A stretch of 64,000 nucleotides of DNA from Halalkalibacter akibai JCM 9157 (GTDB lineage: Bacteria > Bacillota > Bacilli > Bacillales > Bacillaceae_D), in the NCBI RefSeq assembly GCF_000513135.1, contig NZ_BAUV01000009.1, positions 62,001 to 126,000 on the forward strand, in the 5' to 3' direction. Under the pieces are notes generated by a model that was not told the origin of the DNA, searched no databases, and saw only the letters and a program-made list of their open reading frames with translations. The position numbers and the translations under genes are program-made. Of the stretch, positions 26,265 through 34,537 are shown piece by piece. Numbering within the stretch: the stretch's first letter is position 1; each line of letters opens with the position of its first letter.

Positions 26265-27391
26265 ATGCATATCATTTCGATTGAACCAACACCAAGTCCT
26301 AATACAATGAAGTTGACTTTAAGTGAAAGTCTTGGTGAGACAGCAAGGAATAACTATACTGTTAAAAATAAAAATGAAGCACCAAAATACATACAACAAT
26401 TATTTGAAATAGAAGGAGTAAAAGGCGTTTATCATGTCGCCGATTTTATTGCGATAGACCGCCATCCTAAAGTCGATTGGAAGTTGATTCTGCCACAAGT
26501 CCGCTCAGTGTTTGGAGAAGACGTAGATGCAGAATCTAATGAAGAACGAATGAATGAGCATTTCGGTGAAGTTAATGTTTCCATTCAAATGTTTAAAGGC
26601 ATCCCGATGCAAATAAAACTCTCAGACGGTGAGCAAGAAAAACGGGCTGGGTTACCAGAACGTTTTGTGGAGGCAGTTGCAAAAGCACAAAAACCGGATG
26701 ACAACGTTGTAATTGCAAGAAAGTGGATTGATAAAGGAGTTCGATACGGAGAGCTTGAAGATATAGCAAAGGAAGTAGCAGATGAATTATCCGCAGCTTA
26801 CTCGCAAGATAGATTAAATGGGTTAGTGTTAATGGCAAATGGAACGGATGCCATTCAAGCAGCACAGCGTGAACGATTCATGGATGTTACCATCGACATG
26901 CTTGAGCAGGAAGACTGGCGTGACCGCTATGCGGTGTTAGAACGAATGGATCCAAAAGAAAAGGATATTCCTGTATTGGCTAAAGCATTAGAAGATGAAA
27001 AAGCCTCTATTAGAAGATTAGCAACGGTTTATTTTGGCATGATTGAAACAAAAGAAGTACTTCCATTTCTATATAAGGCGTTAAAAGACTCTTCGGTAAC
27101 GGTTCGACGTACTGCGGGAGACTGTTTGTCTGATTTAGGTGACTCTGATGCGATCCCGGCTATGATCGAGGCTCTTAATGATAAAAACAAATTAGTTCGT
27201 TGGCGTGCTGCTATGTTCCTATATGAAGTTGGTGATGAAAGGGCGATTAAGCTTTAAAAGAAGCGGAGTCTGATACGGAATTCGAAGTAGCTCTTCAAGT
27301 GAAAATGGCATTAGCTCGAATCGAGGGTGGAGAAGAAGCTAAGGGCTCTGTTTGGAAACAGATGACGGAATCTAGAAAATCAAATGACTAA
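26265..27391 (+). pseudogene. ypgR: YpgR-like protein (Nfu N-terminal plus HEAT repeats), one-base frame break near 27252
   Basis: The protein begins with a scaffold Nfu/NifU N-terminal domain ('IEPTPSPNTMKLTLSE', about residues 5-20) and ends with HEAT/PBS-lyase-like repeats ('DIPVLAKALEDEKASIRRLA', 'LPFLYKALKDSSVTVRRTA', 'IPAMIEALNDKNKLVRWRA'). This is the layout of B. subtilis YpgR, called conserved virulence factor C in staphylococci. The frame stops at 27257 after 'DERAIKL'. Adding one base at about 27252 restores '[20 protein letters not shown]...' to a stop at 27391, giving 375 residues (YpgR has 377). Nfu_N may point to an Fe-S-related role, which is inference. Confidence 0.85.
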
Positions 27392-27403
27392 AGGGTGATT
27401 CGA

Positions 27404-27622
27404 ATGACGAAAGAAGAAGTTAAAACTAAGCTAGAACAGCTACAAATGGAAGATATACTTGAGTTAGTTGTAGATGCAGAAAAAGGCTATTTAGAGGAGT
27501 TGGAATTAGTCGAATCTATTGGCTTAGTATATGACCGTGAATTAAACGAGGCTCTTATTCAAGTTTTAAAAGAATTAGGAGTTAAAATAGATTATGTAGT
27601 GGATGAGGAAGAACAAAAGTAA
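27404..27622 (+). CDS. Small acidic protein with a sigma-70 region 1.1-like pattern
   Basis: A 72-residue acidic protein, 12 bases after the end of ypgR. It reads as two or three helices and ends 'LKELGVKIDYVVDEEEQK'. The pattern of a helix starting 'TKEEVKTKLEQL', 'KGYLEELELVE' and the final LG-hydrophobic-acid tail resembles region 1.1 of housekeeping sigma factors, but the resemblance is by eye and the protein lacks any other sigma region. Ribosome site AAGGGTG precedes ATG 27404. I do not recognise it otherwise. Confidence 0.6.
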   Translation: MTKEEVKTKLEQLQMEDILELVVDAEKGYLEELELVESIGLVYDRELNEALIQVLKELGVKIDYVVDEEEQK

Positions 27623-27644
27623 ATCATAAAAGGAGGTCGTGTTA

Positions 27645-28121
27645 TTGCGCCTCGAACCATCTCAATTTTTGTCCAAAAAAGCATTGCCTTTATGGAGACT
27701 GCAAGCTTTTTTTGAAAGTTTTTTTGTAGCTCTTTTTCCTTTAGGATACGGGGTGATGCTTTACTTTTTTGATTTTCCTTATTGGTTGTTATGGGTTTTA
27801 ATTTCAGTCTATGTTCTATACGTTGTTCTTACAGTATTAATTTTACCGCCATTAAGATGGAAACGTTGGCGCTATGATGTTTTAGCTGATGAAATAGATC
27901 TACAGCGGGGTGTTTTTATTGTAAAAAGGACATTAGTGCCAATGTCAAGAGTTCAACATGTTGATACAGAACAAGGCCCATTATCTAGAAAATACCGTTT
28001 AGCAGATGTTTCTATTTCGACGGCTGCTACCGTGCACAGGATTCCTTCTTTAACAATGGAGGTTGCTGATGAATTAAGAGATCGAATTGCTGAACTAGCA
28101 GCGGTGGCTGAAGATGAATGA
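27645..28121 (+). CDS. ydbS: Bacterial PH-domain membrane protein YdbS
   Basis: A 158-residue membrane protein with two hydrophobic helices ('FFVALFPLGYGVMLYFF' and 'YWLLWVLISVYVLYVVLTVL') and a bPH_2 (DUF304) domain ('RYDVLADEIDLQRGVFIVKRTLVPMSRVQHVD', split by the conserved R-G-V). The start is TTG 27645, 8 bases after AAAGGAGG; a GTG at 27639 is too close. It overlaps ydbT by 8 bases. In B. subtilis and relatives, YdbS and YdbT act together and confer resistance to a membrane-active bacteriocin. Confidence 0.88.
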   Translation: MRLEPSQFLSKKALPLWRLQAFFESFFVALFPLGYGVMLYFFDFPYWLLWVLISVYVLYVVLTVLILPPLRWKRWRYDVLADEIDLQRGVFIVKRTLVPMSRVQHVDTEQGPLSRKYRLADVSISTAATVHRIPSLTMEVADELRDRIAELAAVAEDE

Positions 28122-29568
28122 GTTAAAAAGACTTCATCCTGCAGCCATTTTTGTCTCGTTTTTAACTGCACTAAGAAGTTTCCTCATTCCATTTGTTTTG
28201 AGCTTCTTTCTAGGAAGTTCAAATGAAACGGGTGGTTTTTTTCGCTTTGAATATATATGGATTGGTATCTTACTTTTTATCTTCATTCAAGGTGTAGGTC
28301 ATTGGTTAACGTTTAAATATCAAATTGTGAATGAAGAACTATATATACAAAGAGGTATTTTCATTAAGAAAAAGCGGTATATTCAACAAAAGAAAGTTCA
28401 GAGTATAGATGTTACTGCTGGTGTTTTTCAAAGGTTATTCGGCTTAGTAAAAATTAAAATAGAAACAGCAGGAGGGGGATCAGAACCTGAAGTCCATCTA
28501 ATAGCTATTAGCAAAGATGAAGCTTCAGCAATTCGAGCTCATCTTCTTAAAAAAACGACTGAAGCAGAGGAACAAGAATCTGTAGGGGAAGAAGCCACAG
28601 AAGGTACGGTCAAGGGAAGAGATTATTTTTGGATTTTTCCAAAGAATCATCTGATTATAGCTGCTTTAACATCAAGCGGATTAGGCTTAACCATTTCAGC
28701 TGTTGCTGCTTTATTTAGTCAAGTTGAACAATTTTTACCAGAGTCTATCTATACGGTCTTATTTGGCTTTCTATCCAATTCCGGGGTAACAGTGATCATT
28801 ATTCTTGTCTTTATTGTTTTCGTTATAGCATGGGCGGTTTCTTTTATTGGTACTTTATTAAAATACGGAAACTTTACGATAGAGAAGTTTGGTGATGAAC
28901 TAGTTATTTCAAGGGGATTACTTGAAAAAAGACAACTTACGATTCATGCGCATAGGATCACAGCGATACGTCTTGTAAGAAATTTGCTTAGACAACCTTT
29001 TGGGTTCACGACTGTTTATGTAGAGAGTGCGGGTGGAGGTACTAATGAAGAGCAGTTGTCAACGGTTTTATTACCCATCGTTAGGACTAAAGACATCAGA
29101 ACGATCTTCAATGAGCTTATACCAGAATATGCGGTTGAATATCCAGTAAAAAGGGTACCTAAGCGTGCATTGATTAGATTTTGTTTCCGTAATACGATTA
29201 TTCCATTCATAGCAACACTCTTGATAGGATGGTTTGTCAACCCCATTGCTTATTATGGTTTTATCATTGTCGTTATTTGTCTTCTGTTTGGTTATCTTCA
29301 ATATAGAGATGCCGCTTGCGGGTTTGACGATGCCCGACTATGGATAAGGTACCGGAAAATTAGTCAAATGATTGTGATTTCAAAGCGTCCGAAAGTTCAA
29401 TCAGCAGAAATTCATACTTCATTTTTTCAAAAGCGAAGACGGCTAGCGAGTTTTAAATTTTCAGTTCTATCAAGTGTGATAGGTAAATCTTTTCTTGTCA
29501 TGGATCTTGATAAAGATCAAGCAAATTCTATGCTTGATTGGTATTCTAACCAGAATGATATTAACTAA
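28114..29568 (+). CDS. ydbT: Bacterial PH-domain membrane protein YdbT
   Basis: A 484-residue protein with three bPH_2 modules, each a pair of membrane helices followed by a beta-rich cytosolic domain. Module signatures are 'YIQRGIFIKKKRYIQQKKVQSIDV', 'VISRGLLEKRQLTIHAHRITAI' and a divergent third after 'RYRKISQMIVISKRPKVQSAE'. A glycine-rich 'ETAGGGSEPEVHLIA' and 'ESAGGGTNEEQL' recur after the first two. It is coupled to ydbS by overlap, and a terminator follows directly. The pair is presumed to form an envelope-defence complex. Confidence 0.88.
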   Translation: MNELKRLHPAAIFVSFLTALRSFLIPFVLSFFLGSSNETGGFFRFEYIWIGILLFIFIQGVGHWLTFKYQIVNEELYIQRGIFIKKKRYIQQKKVQSIDVTAGVFQRLFGLVKIKIETAGGGSEPEVHLIAISKDEASAIRAHLLKKTTEAEEQESVGEEATEGTVKGRDYFWIFPKNHLIIAALTSSGLGLTISAVAALFSQVEQFLPESIYTVLFGFLSNSGVTVIIILVFIVFVIAWAVSFIGTLLKYGNFTIEKFGDELVISRGLLEKRQLTIHAHRITAIRLVRNLLRQPFGFTTVYVESAGGGTNEEQLSTVLLPIVRTKDIRTIFNELIPEYAVEYPVKRVPKRALIRFCFRNTIIPFIATLLIGWFVNPIAYYGFIIVVICLLFGYLQYRDAACGFDDARLWIRYRKISQMIVISKRPKVQSAEIHTSFFQKRRRLASFKFSVLSSVIGKSFLVMDLDKDQANSMLDWYSNQNDIN

Positions 29569-29569
29569 A

Positions 29570-29604
29570 GAAAAAACAACTCCCTTAAAGGAGTTGTTTT
29601 TCTT
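29570..29604. terminator. Bidirectional terminator after ydbT
   Basis: AAAAAACAACTCC pairs with GGAGTTGTTTTT around CTTAAA; the facing gene ends here too. Confidence 0.9.
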
Positions 29605-30578
29605 TAGCGTGAATATTCGTTTGTATACATGACGACAGATCTTTTGCCTTGGTTCGTTGTAAACTCAAACCGATCATAAACCTTATCTTTCTTATGGTTA
29701 TGCAATTCTCTTTCGTAATGATGTTGAACGATTACAAGGTCAGCATTATTTTTATAAGTTAAAAAATTTACGCCTTTAAAAGATTTTTGACCATCTACCT
29801 TTAAAAGTTGTGAAAGGAGAGTGTTGTGACATTCTATTAGGTGATCGTGTTTCATTTGATAGGCATGTAAATTCTTTTCTAAAGAGAGTAATGCTGTAGG
29901 CTCGAGTTCATTTCGTAAAATGACATAAGGGTCAAATTGGTCCTTGGAAATCGTAAAGACCGCCCCTTCTTTCGGGTAATACCGTTCTCCTGATTCAGCT
30001 ATGAAACAACCATTTGTATCATATTGACCAGTTTGGTGTTGTCCCTTTACAGACCAATTAAAAATAAAGGGGCAATCTTCTAGCTCAAGTCGCTCATCTT
30101 GATTGTCGACTAAAATATATTTGTCCCCGTCGTGGTGGAAAGTATATAGTATATCTTCTTCGCATGAGTCTACGTGTTCCTGATTGTCGTTACTGTTTAA
30201 GCTCTCAATTAAATCAAGCAGTAATTTTTCTTTGTCGAGTGTAGCTTGCCTAGCGCATCTTAATTGTTTAATTCGCTTTTCAGATGCAGTTATTAAACTC
30301 TTTGTGAAATCTTCTGGGAGTTCCTCATTGGCTAATGGAGACAGCTTTGCGCCATCCAATTCAACTTCTTCATTTTTTTTAAAAGGTAGTTGCTGCATCA
30401 GGGGGTTGCTTTCATTAAATTCGGGTAATACAAGTACTGCTTTAATTTGCACGATTCCTTTCCACGGTTTCCGTGGTTCGGCAATAACATCTTTTAATGT
30501 TGCACAATATGTACCTTGCTGTGCCATATCTACTTTTACCAATTTTCCAATATAGGATTGTGCTTTTCTCCGGTCCAT
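29604..30578 (-). CDS. Uncharacterised protein, possibly DUF2777-related
   Basis: A 324-residue soluble protein with no signal peptide. An N-terminal part ('YIGKLVKVDMAQQGTYCATL', then 'WKGIVQIKAVLVLPEF') looks like a small beta-barrel; a central charged helix follows (about residues 95-125). The C-terminal region 'LVIVQHHYERE...DKVYDRFEFTTNQGKRSVV' recalls, from memory, the DUF2777 family of Bacillus proteins. Function unknown. Monocistronic, convergent with ydbT. Confidence 0.6.
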   Translation of the reverse strand: MDRRKAQSYIGKLVKVDMAQQGTYCATLKDVIAEPRKPWKGIVQIKAVLVLPEFNESNPLMQQLPFKKNEEVELDGAKLSPLANEELPEDFTKSLITASEKRIKQLRCARQATLDKEKLLLDLIESLNSNDNQEHVDSCEEDILYTFHHDGDKYILVDNQDERLELEDCPFIFNWSVKGQHQTGQYDTNGCFIAESGERYYPKEGAVFTISKDQFDPYVILRNELEPTALLSLEKNLHAYQMKHDHLIECHNTLLSQLLKVDGQKSFKGVNFLTYKNNADLVIVQHHYERELHNHKKDKVYDRFEFTTNQGKRSVVMYTNEYSR

Positions 30579-30666
30579 AAAACCCCTCGCTTCTGCAAAT
30601 CTTTCTACTTTTTATTATAGAGATCTATTTTTGATAAGCAAGTAATCAAGGCGTTCAAATTGGCAG

Positions 30667-31611
30667 TCATTTATATTTTTTTGAGAGAAAGTCAACAATG
30701 CCCATTGAACATACTTGAAGATCTAGTTTGATGTGCTCATAAACGGGGTGCTCTCTAGAAACACCGATGTTGTCAAGATCTGCTTGTATTGAAGTAAAGA
30801 GGGTATTACTTAATTCATTTATACTACCACTCTTCTTAAAAACAGTTTCGCCGATTGCAACAAATTCATTTAACCATTTCCTCACTTGTTCATAAACAAG
30901 ATTTGGTTGTTTTGAAAGGCTGTAATGGCCAAAATAAATGGCATCAACGTTAAGAGATTGAATCTTATTTAACGATTCAATCATAGATTCAGGGTTAAAT
31001 TGATTAGGAGATGTGGACGGTAAGACAAAATGGATATGATCATTAGCTAACGCTTGATAGTGCACCCCAATCGTATCGCCGGTAAAAATCCCATTTGAAA
31101 CAGGATCATATATACTAAAGTGATGATTTGCATGGCCAGGGGTATCGTAAAATTCTAAGTTGCATTTATCCCCGATTAACAAGGTATCTAAGTCATTCTT
31201 AATCAAGATTCGGTCTTCTTGAATGGGTACAATCGGATCGAACAGCAGGTCGAATTTTTCCCCATAAACAGCTTTTGCCCCCGCTATTAAACGAGAAGGA
31301 TTCATTAAGTGACGTGCTCCTTTAGGATGAACGACTAATTTAGCATTAGGACATTTTTCAAGTAGGAGACCAGCCCCTCCTGCGTGGTCGAGATGAATAT
31401 GGGTAACAATTAAATAGTCTATTTGTTCCGGCTTTATTCCCATCGACTCTAACCCGGCTAAGACATGAGGTACAGAAGGGGAGGGACCACTCTCAATTAA
31501 TGTTATTTTATCTTCATTTATGACATATGTGCCTGTTCTCTCTTTTAAACCTAGGTCAAATCCATCAATCAAACTAATACGTGGTGAAAGTTGAATGAAA
31601 TTATTAGACAT
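30667..31611 (-). CDS. MBL-fold metallo-hydrolase
   Basis: A 314-residue metallo-beta-lactamase-superfamily hydrolase with a complete metal site: 'LIVTHIHLDHAGGAGLLLE' (HxHxDH), 'HPKGARHL', 'FYDTPGHANHHFSIYD', 'IFTGDTIG' and 'IYFGHYSLS'. It belongs to the glyoxalase-II-like/flavo-diiron-related subgroup widespread in Bacillus, but the substrate cannot be told. A C-terminal helical extension of about 90 residues follows the domain. ATG 31611 has AAAGGAGGA upstream. Confidence 0.85.
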   Translation of the reverse strand: MSNNFIQLSPRISLIDGFDLGLKERTGTYVINEDKITLIESGPSPSVPHVLAGLESMGIKPEQIDYLIVTHIHLDHAGGAGLLLEKCPNAKLVVHPKGARHLMNPSRLIAGAKAVYGEKFDLLFDPIVPIQEDRILIKNDLDTLLIGDKCNLEFYDTPGHANHHFSIYDPVSNGIFTGDTIGVHYQALANDHIHFVLPSTSPNQFNPESMIESLNKIQSLNVDAIYFGHYSLSKQPNLVYEQVRKWLNEFVAIGETVFKKSGSINELSNTLFTSIQADLDNIGVSREHPVYEHIKLDLQVCSMGIVDFLSKKYK

Positions 31612-31704
31612 CACACATTCCTCCTTTGATTTTGAAAGCACTTACAAATAGTGTAAATTTATCAAAGGTAGATGGCAAGGGTTTCTTAAAAAGAGTGCCT
31701 AACT

Positions 31705-32604
31705 TTATTTATCATATCGAATGGATTGAAGACGAAGTAGATGGTTCATTCGATCGACTCTTAATTTTTCTAAACGATCTACATAGTCTATTAAAGTTAA
31801 CTCCATTTTAGTTAAGGTGATATATAAATTTTCCTTTTGTTCCAATTGATGTTTAACAGACAAAGATAAGTAGGTGTGAATGAGTGATGGGATATCATCT
31901 TTAAACATTCTCCGAACAATATGTCGTTCTTCAAAATCTAAAAGTAGAAAATCCTCCTTTAATTGATCAGCCTGTTGTAGAAGTCTAGTGAGTCTAGATT
32001 CAATGACTGGGTCTAAAGAAAATTGTTTCACAGCTTGGACGTAACGCCTTGACTCCTCAAGTAACATAGCTACATTATTAGGCGAGGTTTCTTGTAACAA
32101 AGACTGCTGTGATGATAGTAACTCTTTCGAATGCCTACTTGTTGATGCTGTCTCATTTGAATAAGCTAGATCAATTTGATGAATTCGATAAAAAATAGTA
32201 TGGAATAACGGAGATTCGCGTATCGAGCGAATTTGGGCACGTCCATCTTTTGTATAGCGGATGGTTGCTTCTTTACAAAGGCCCACTCCATTATGAGCTT
32301 TCATATATTTTCTATAACAAACAATAACGAACCTTTTTTTAATTGGGGAAGTTGAATGTTTTTGATCCATCATAATGATCGTTATCGTTGTATGTTTAAC
32401 TTTTACTTTAATCGTCCATTCTTTTTGTTTTCTACGTATCGTTCTTTTTTCATTAGAGGAAGGAGGATTCTCCGCGATTCTACGAAGGAAATCCTCAGTA
32501 TCTTCTATTAAAGACCTTGTCGCTGTATCCCTAATTAAATGCTCCTCAACTTGCTTTTTATGATCGGGAGTAAAAAATAACTTAACAGTATCATACCAGC
32601 TCAT
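31705..32604 (-). CDS. Uncharacterised helical protein next to telA, XpaC-like C-terminus
   Basis: A 299-residue soluble, basic-to-neutral protein. Residues 1-150 hold a mixed region with 'WTIKVKVKHTTITIIMM' and 'KRFVIVCYRKYMKAHNGVG'. The second half is helical: 'QYSLDP'-like 'VKQFSLDPVIESRLTRLLQQ', 'IVRRMFKDDIPSLIHTYLSL' and a long final coiled coil. The 'RRxFxxxIPSLIxxYLSL' stretch resembles XpaC-type proteins, which are encoded beside TelA proteins in other Bacillus, but the N-terminus is unlike XpaC. It starts 33 bases after telA ends, with GGAGGG as ribosome site, so the two form an operon. Confidence 0.6.
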   Translation of the reverse strand: MSWYDTVKLFFTPDHKKQVEEHLIRDTATRSLIEDTEDFLRRIAENPPSSNEKRTIRRKQKEWTIKVKVKHTTITIIMMDQKHSTSPIKKRFVIVCYRKYMKAHNGVGLCKEATIRYTKDGRAQIRSIRESPLFHTIFYRIHQIDLAYSNETASTSRHSKELLSSQQSLLQETSPNNVAMLLEESRRYVQAVKQFSLDPVIESRLTRLLQQADQLKEDFLLLDFEERHIVRRMFKDDIPSLIHTYLSLSVKHQLEQKENLYITLTKMELTLIDYVDRLEKLRVDRMNHLLRLQSIRYDK

Positions 32605-32637
32605 TTGAAACCCTCCTTTCCATTATTATATAAGGTG

Positions 32638-33645
32638 TTATTGGAGTAGCTTCGTTTGCATCTCTTTATTTAACGTATCCAACTCTTTTATGAATTCTTG
32701 ACCAGATTGTACAATCCTCTCGTTTGATTTTTCGGTTAACTCAATGGCCTCAAAAACGTTGTTATATGCTTTTCTAAATGATTCAATTGCAATAGCAGGC
32801 TCTTCAAGTGTCTTAAGTGTTTCTTCCGTGTTTTGTTTAAGTAGCTCAGCATTAGATAAGAGCATAGATTCTGTAGCTTCATTGACATTTTTAACGGCTT
32901 TGATCACTTTCTGTTGGTTAGACAGAGCAAGTTGAATGGAAGCTGAGACCGTTATTACATTCTTTGTCATGGTGATGGCATTAAAAATAGCTTCCTCTAA
33001 TTTCTCATTATTTTCTACTATTAAATCAACAGAAGCTAATGACTGTTGCAACACCATAACAGCTTGAGTCATATTTTTCACTCTAGAAGTAACCTTTAAT
33101 TGTCCTTTTTTCAATTCATTTGGGTTATCAGCCCATTGTTCTTTTGTCATTTCATCTTCTAACATGGAATGAAGTTGCTTACCTAGTTCAATTTGATCAT
33201 TTAAATTGTTAATTCTTGTTTTGGCAACATCTTTTAATTGATGAAGCATGACGGTATCTTCTTGTAATTTATCTTTACCGGTTAATAACCCTTCAACAAT
33301 AGAATCAACTTGTGCCTCTACTGTTTGATATTTTCTCGCGTATTGTTCTAATCGGAATTTCTTTCTTTAATAATTTATTTAACCATTTTTTGATTGACTT
33401 GTTTTAAGATAATTTGGTTCTAACTGACTAACTGTTTCTTTTAATTGATGTAGTTGAGTAGGTAATTGATTAGATTGATCTTGCATCATTTCCTTAACCG
33501 GTCGTTTTAATGCTTCGAGCGACTCACCTGCTTCTCGTTGTTGTTCTTCACCTAAACCGTCTAAAGATGAGAGAAGTTTTGATAAATCTTGATCTTTTTT
33601 ATATTTATCTAAGACATTACCTGGTTCATTTGAAAAATCACTCAT
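32638..33645 (-). pseudogene. telA: Toxic anion resistance protein TelA, frame broken near 33370
   Basis: A TelA/YceH/YaaN-type helical protein, linked in the family to tellurite, antibiotic and envelope stress tolerance. The N-terminal part (from ATG 33645, strong AAAGGAGG) reads 'MSDFSNEPGNVLDKYKK' to a stop at 33379. After two stops the same frame resumes with 'FRLEQYARKYQTVEAQVDSI...LLTGKDKLQED', then 'MLHQLKDVAKTRINNLNDQI' and the typical 'VMVLQQSLASVDLIVENNEKL'. Between them another frame reads 'KWLNKLLKK', as expected for the family, so two compensating indels in A-runs around 33365-33400 would give one protein of about 335 residues. Sequence error is likely. It leads an operon with the gene downstream. 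Confidence 0.85.
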
Positions 33646-34397
33646 TATATATTCCTCCTTTATCCTAATCCTTCTACGAAATTCGCAACGTTTACGTTTC
33701 AAAGTCATCTAATATTATGATTGATTTTTAATACAATTACAATGAAGGCAAGTGGATAGTTGGTAACATATCTCATTAGATTTAAAAGGAGAATTGTTTT
33801 AAGATGAAACTAACTATAAAGGGGGGATGTTTTCATCCGATCACGAAGGATATACACCCCGTTTTATAAGAGTTTGTGTTTTTGTTTTTAAACAGCTCAC
33901 AAACAAATTTTAAAATTAACTTCTTTATGTTTTAAAGAAATACTAACTTGAAGATTAACGGATAAAATCTGATAAAGCTAATAAAAATTTGCTTTAGACA
34001 ATGATTAGAAGATTAGTTGATTGCTGCCTGTATAGATATGTTCCAAGATGTAGAGATATACAGAGATGAATTACTATGAAAAAAAGAGGTAGGCGTCGAA
34101 CTAGAGCCATTTCTATCTTCTATTTGTGCAAAAGGAATTAAAATCGGAATGTCTCTTTTAACAATTATCCGCTTGTTTTGTAACGACATAATCGGATTAA
34201 TTAAACAAATTTAGTTTAAATGTGTTTCAAACAAAGAGAATGGTTCAAACGTCGGAAGTGCGAGTGAATATTTATATAGGAAAATAAATAGATTTAGACT
34301 TCGGTTGAATTTTTATGCAATATTGTGGTGCATTATACAATCAGGATCATTAGTCAAAATGAACAATTTTTTAAAAAAATCTGTAAAACCACCTTAT

Positions 34398-34411
34398 AGG
34401 AAGCGCTTACA
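34398..34411. promoter_or_regulatory. cre-like CcpA operator upstream of gltA
   Basis: AGGAAGCGCTTACA matches the catabolite-responsive element consensus (TGNAANCGNWWNCA type) except at the first base. It sits 24 bases upstream of the -35 box of gltA, a position usable for activation by CcpA. Carbon control of glutamate synthase is known in Bacillus; direct binding here is inference. Confidence 0.45.
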
Positions 34412-34435
34412 CGAGTATTTCCAGTAAATTTTAAT

Positions 34436-34464
34436 TTGCCGAAATGTCAGAAAAATGATATGAT
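34436..34464 (+). promoter_or_regulatory. Sigma-A-type promoter of gltAB
   Basis: TTGCCG (34436-34441), a 17-base spacer and TATGAT (34459-34464), leaving a leader of about 65 bases. It is the only good match in the gap and is correctly placed. Confidence 0.6.
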
Positions 34465-34537
34465 CCTGTATATTAGCTCATAAGTTTTTGGGGAGAGTTG
34501 ATTGATTTTTACTTTTTTGGAGAAAGGGTTGATGCCA

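Larger units (their letters stand above)
33646..34537. other. Gene-poor 890-base gap before gltA
   Basis: I see no intact gene. From 34017 to 34214 one frame on the plus strand reads like protein ('IDMFQDVEIYRDELL', one TGA, then 'VGVELEPFLSSICAKGIKIG') and ends in TAG, perhaps a decayed or broken gene. A 21-codon frame at about 33804 follows AAAAGGAG but has no other support. The right end holds the gltA promoter and a cre-like site. The rest is AT-rich without clear structure. Confidence 0.5.

Noticed and set aside
29016-29301. Two minus-strand frames inside ydbT
   Set aside because: They fall wholly within a well-supported gene on the other strand and show no protein features.
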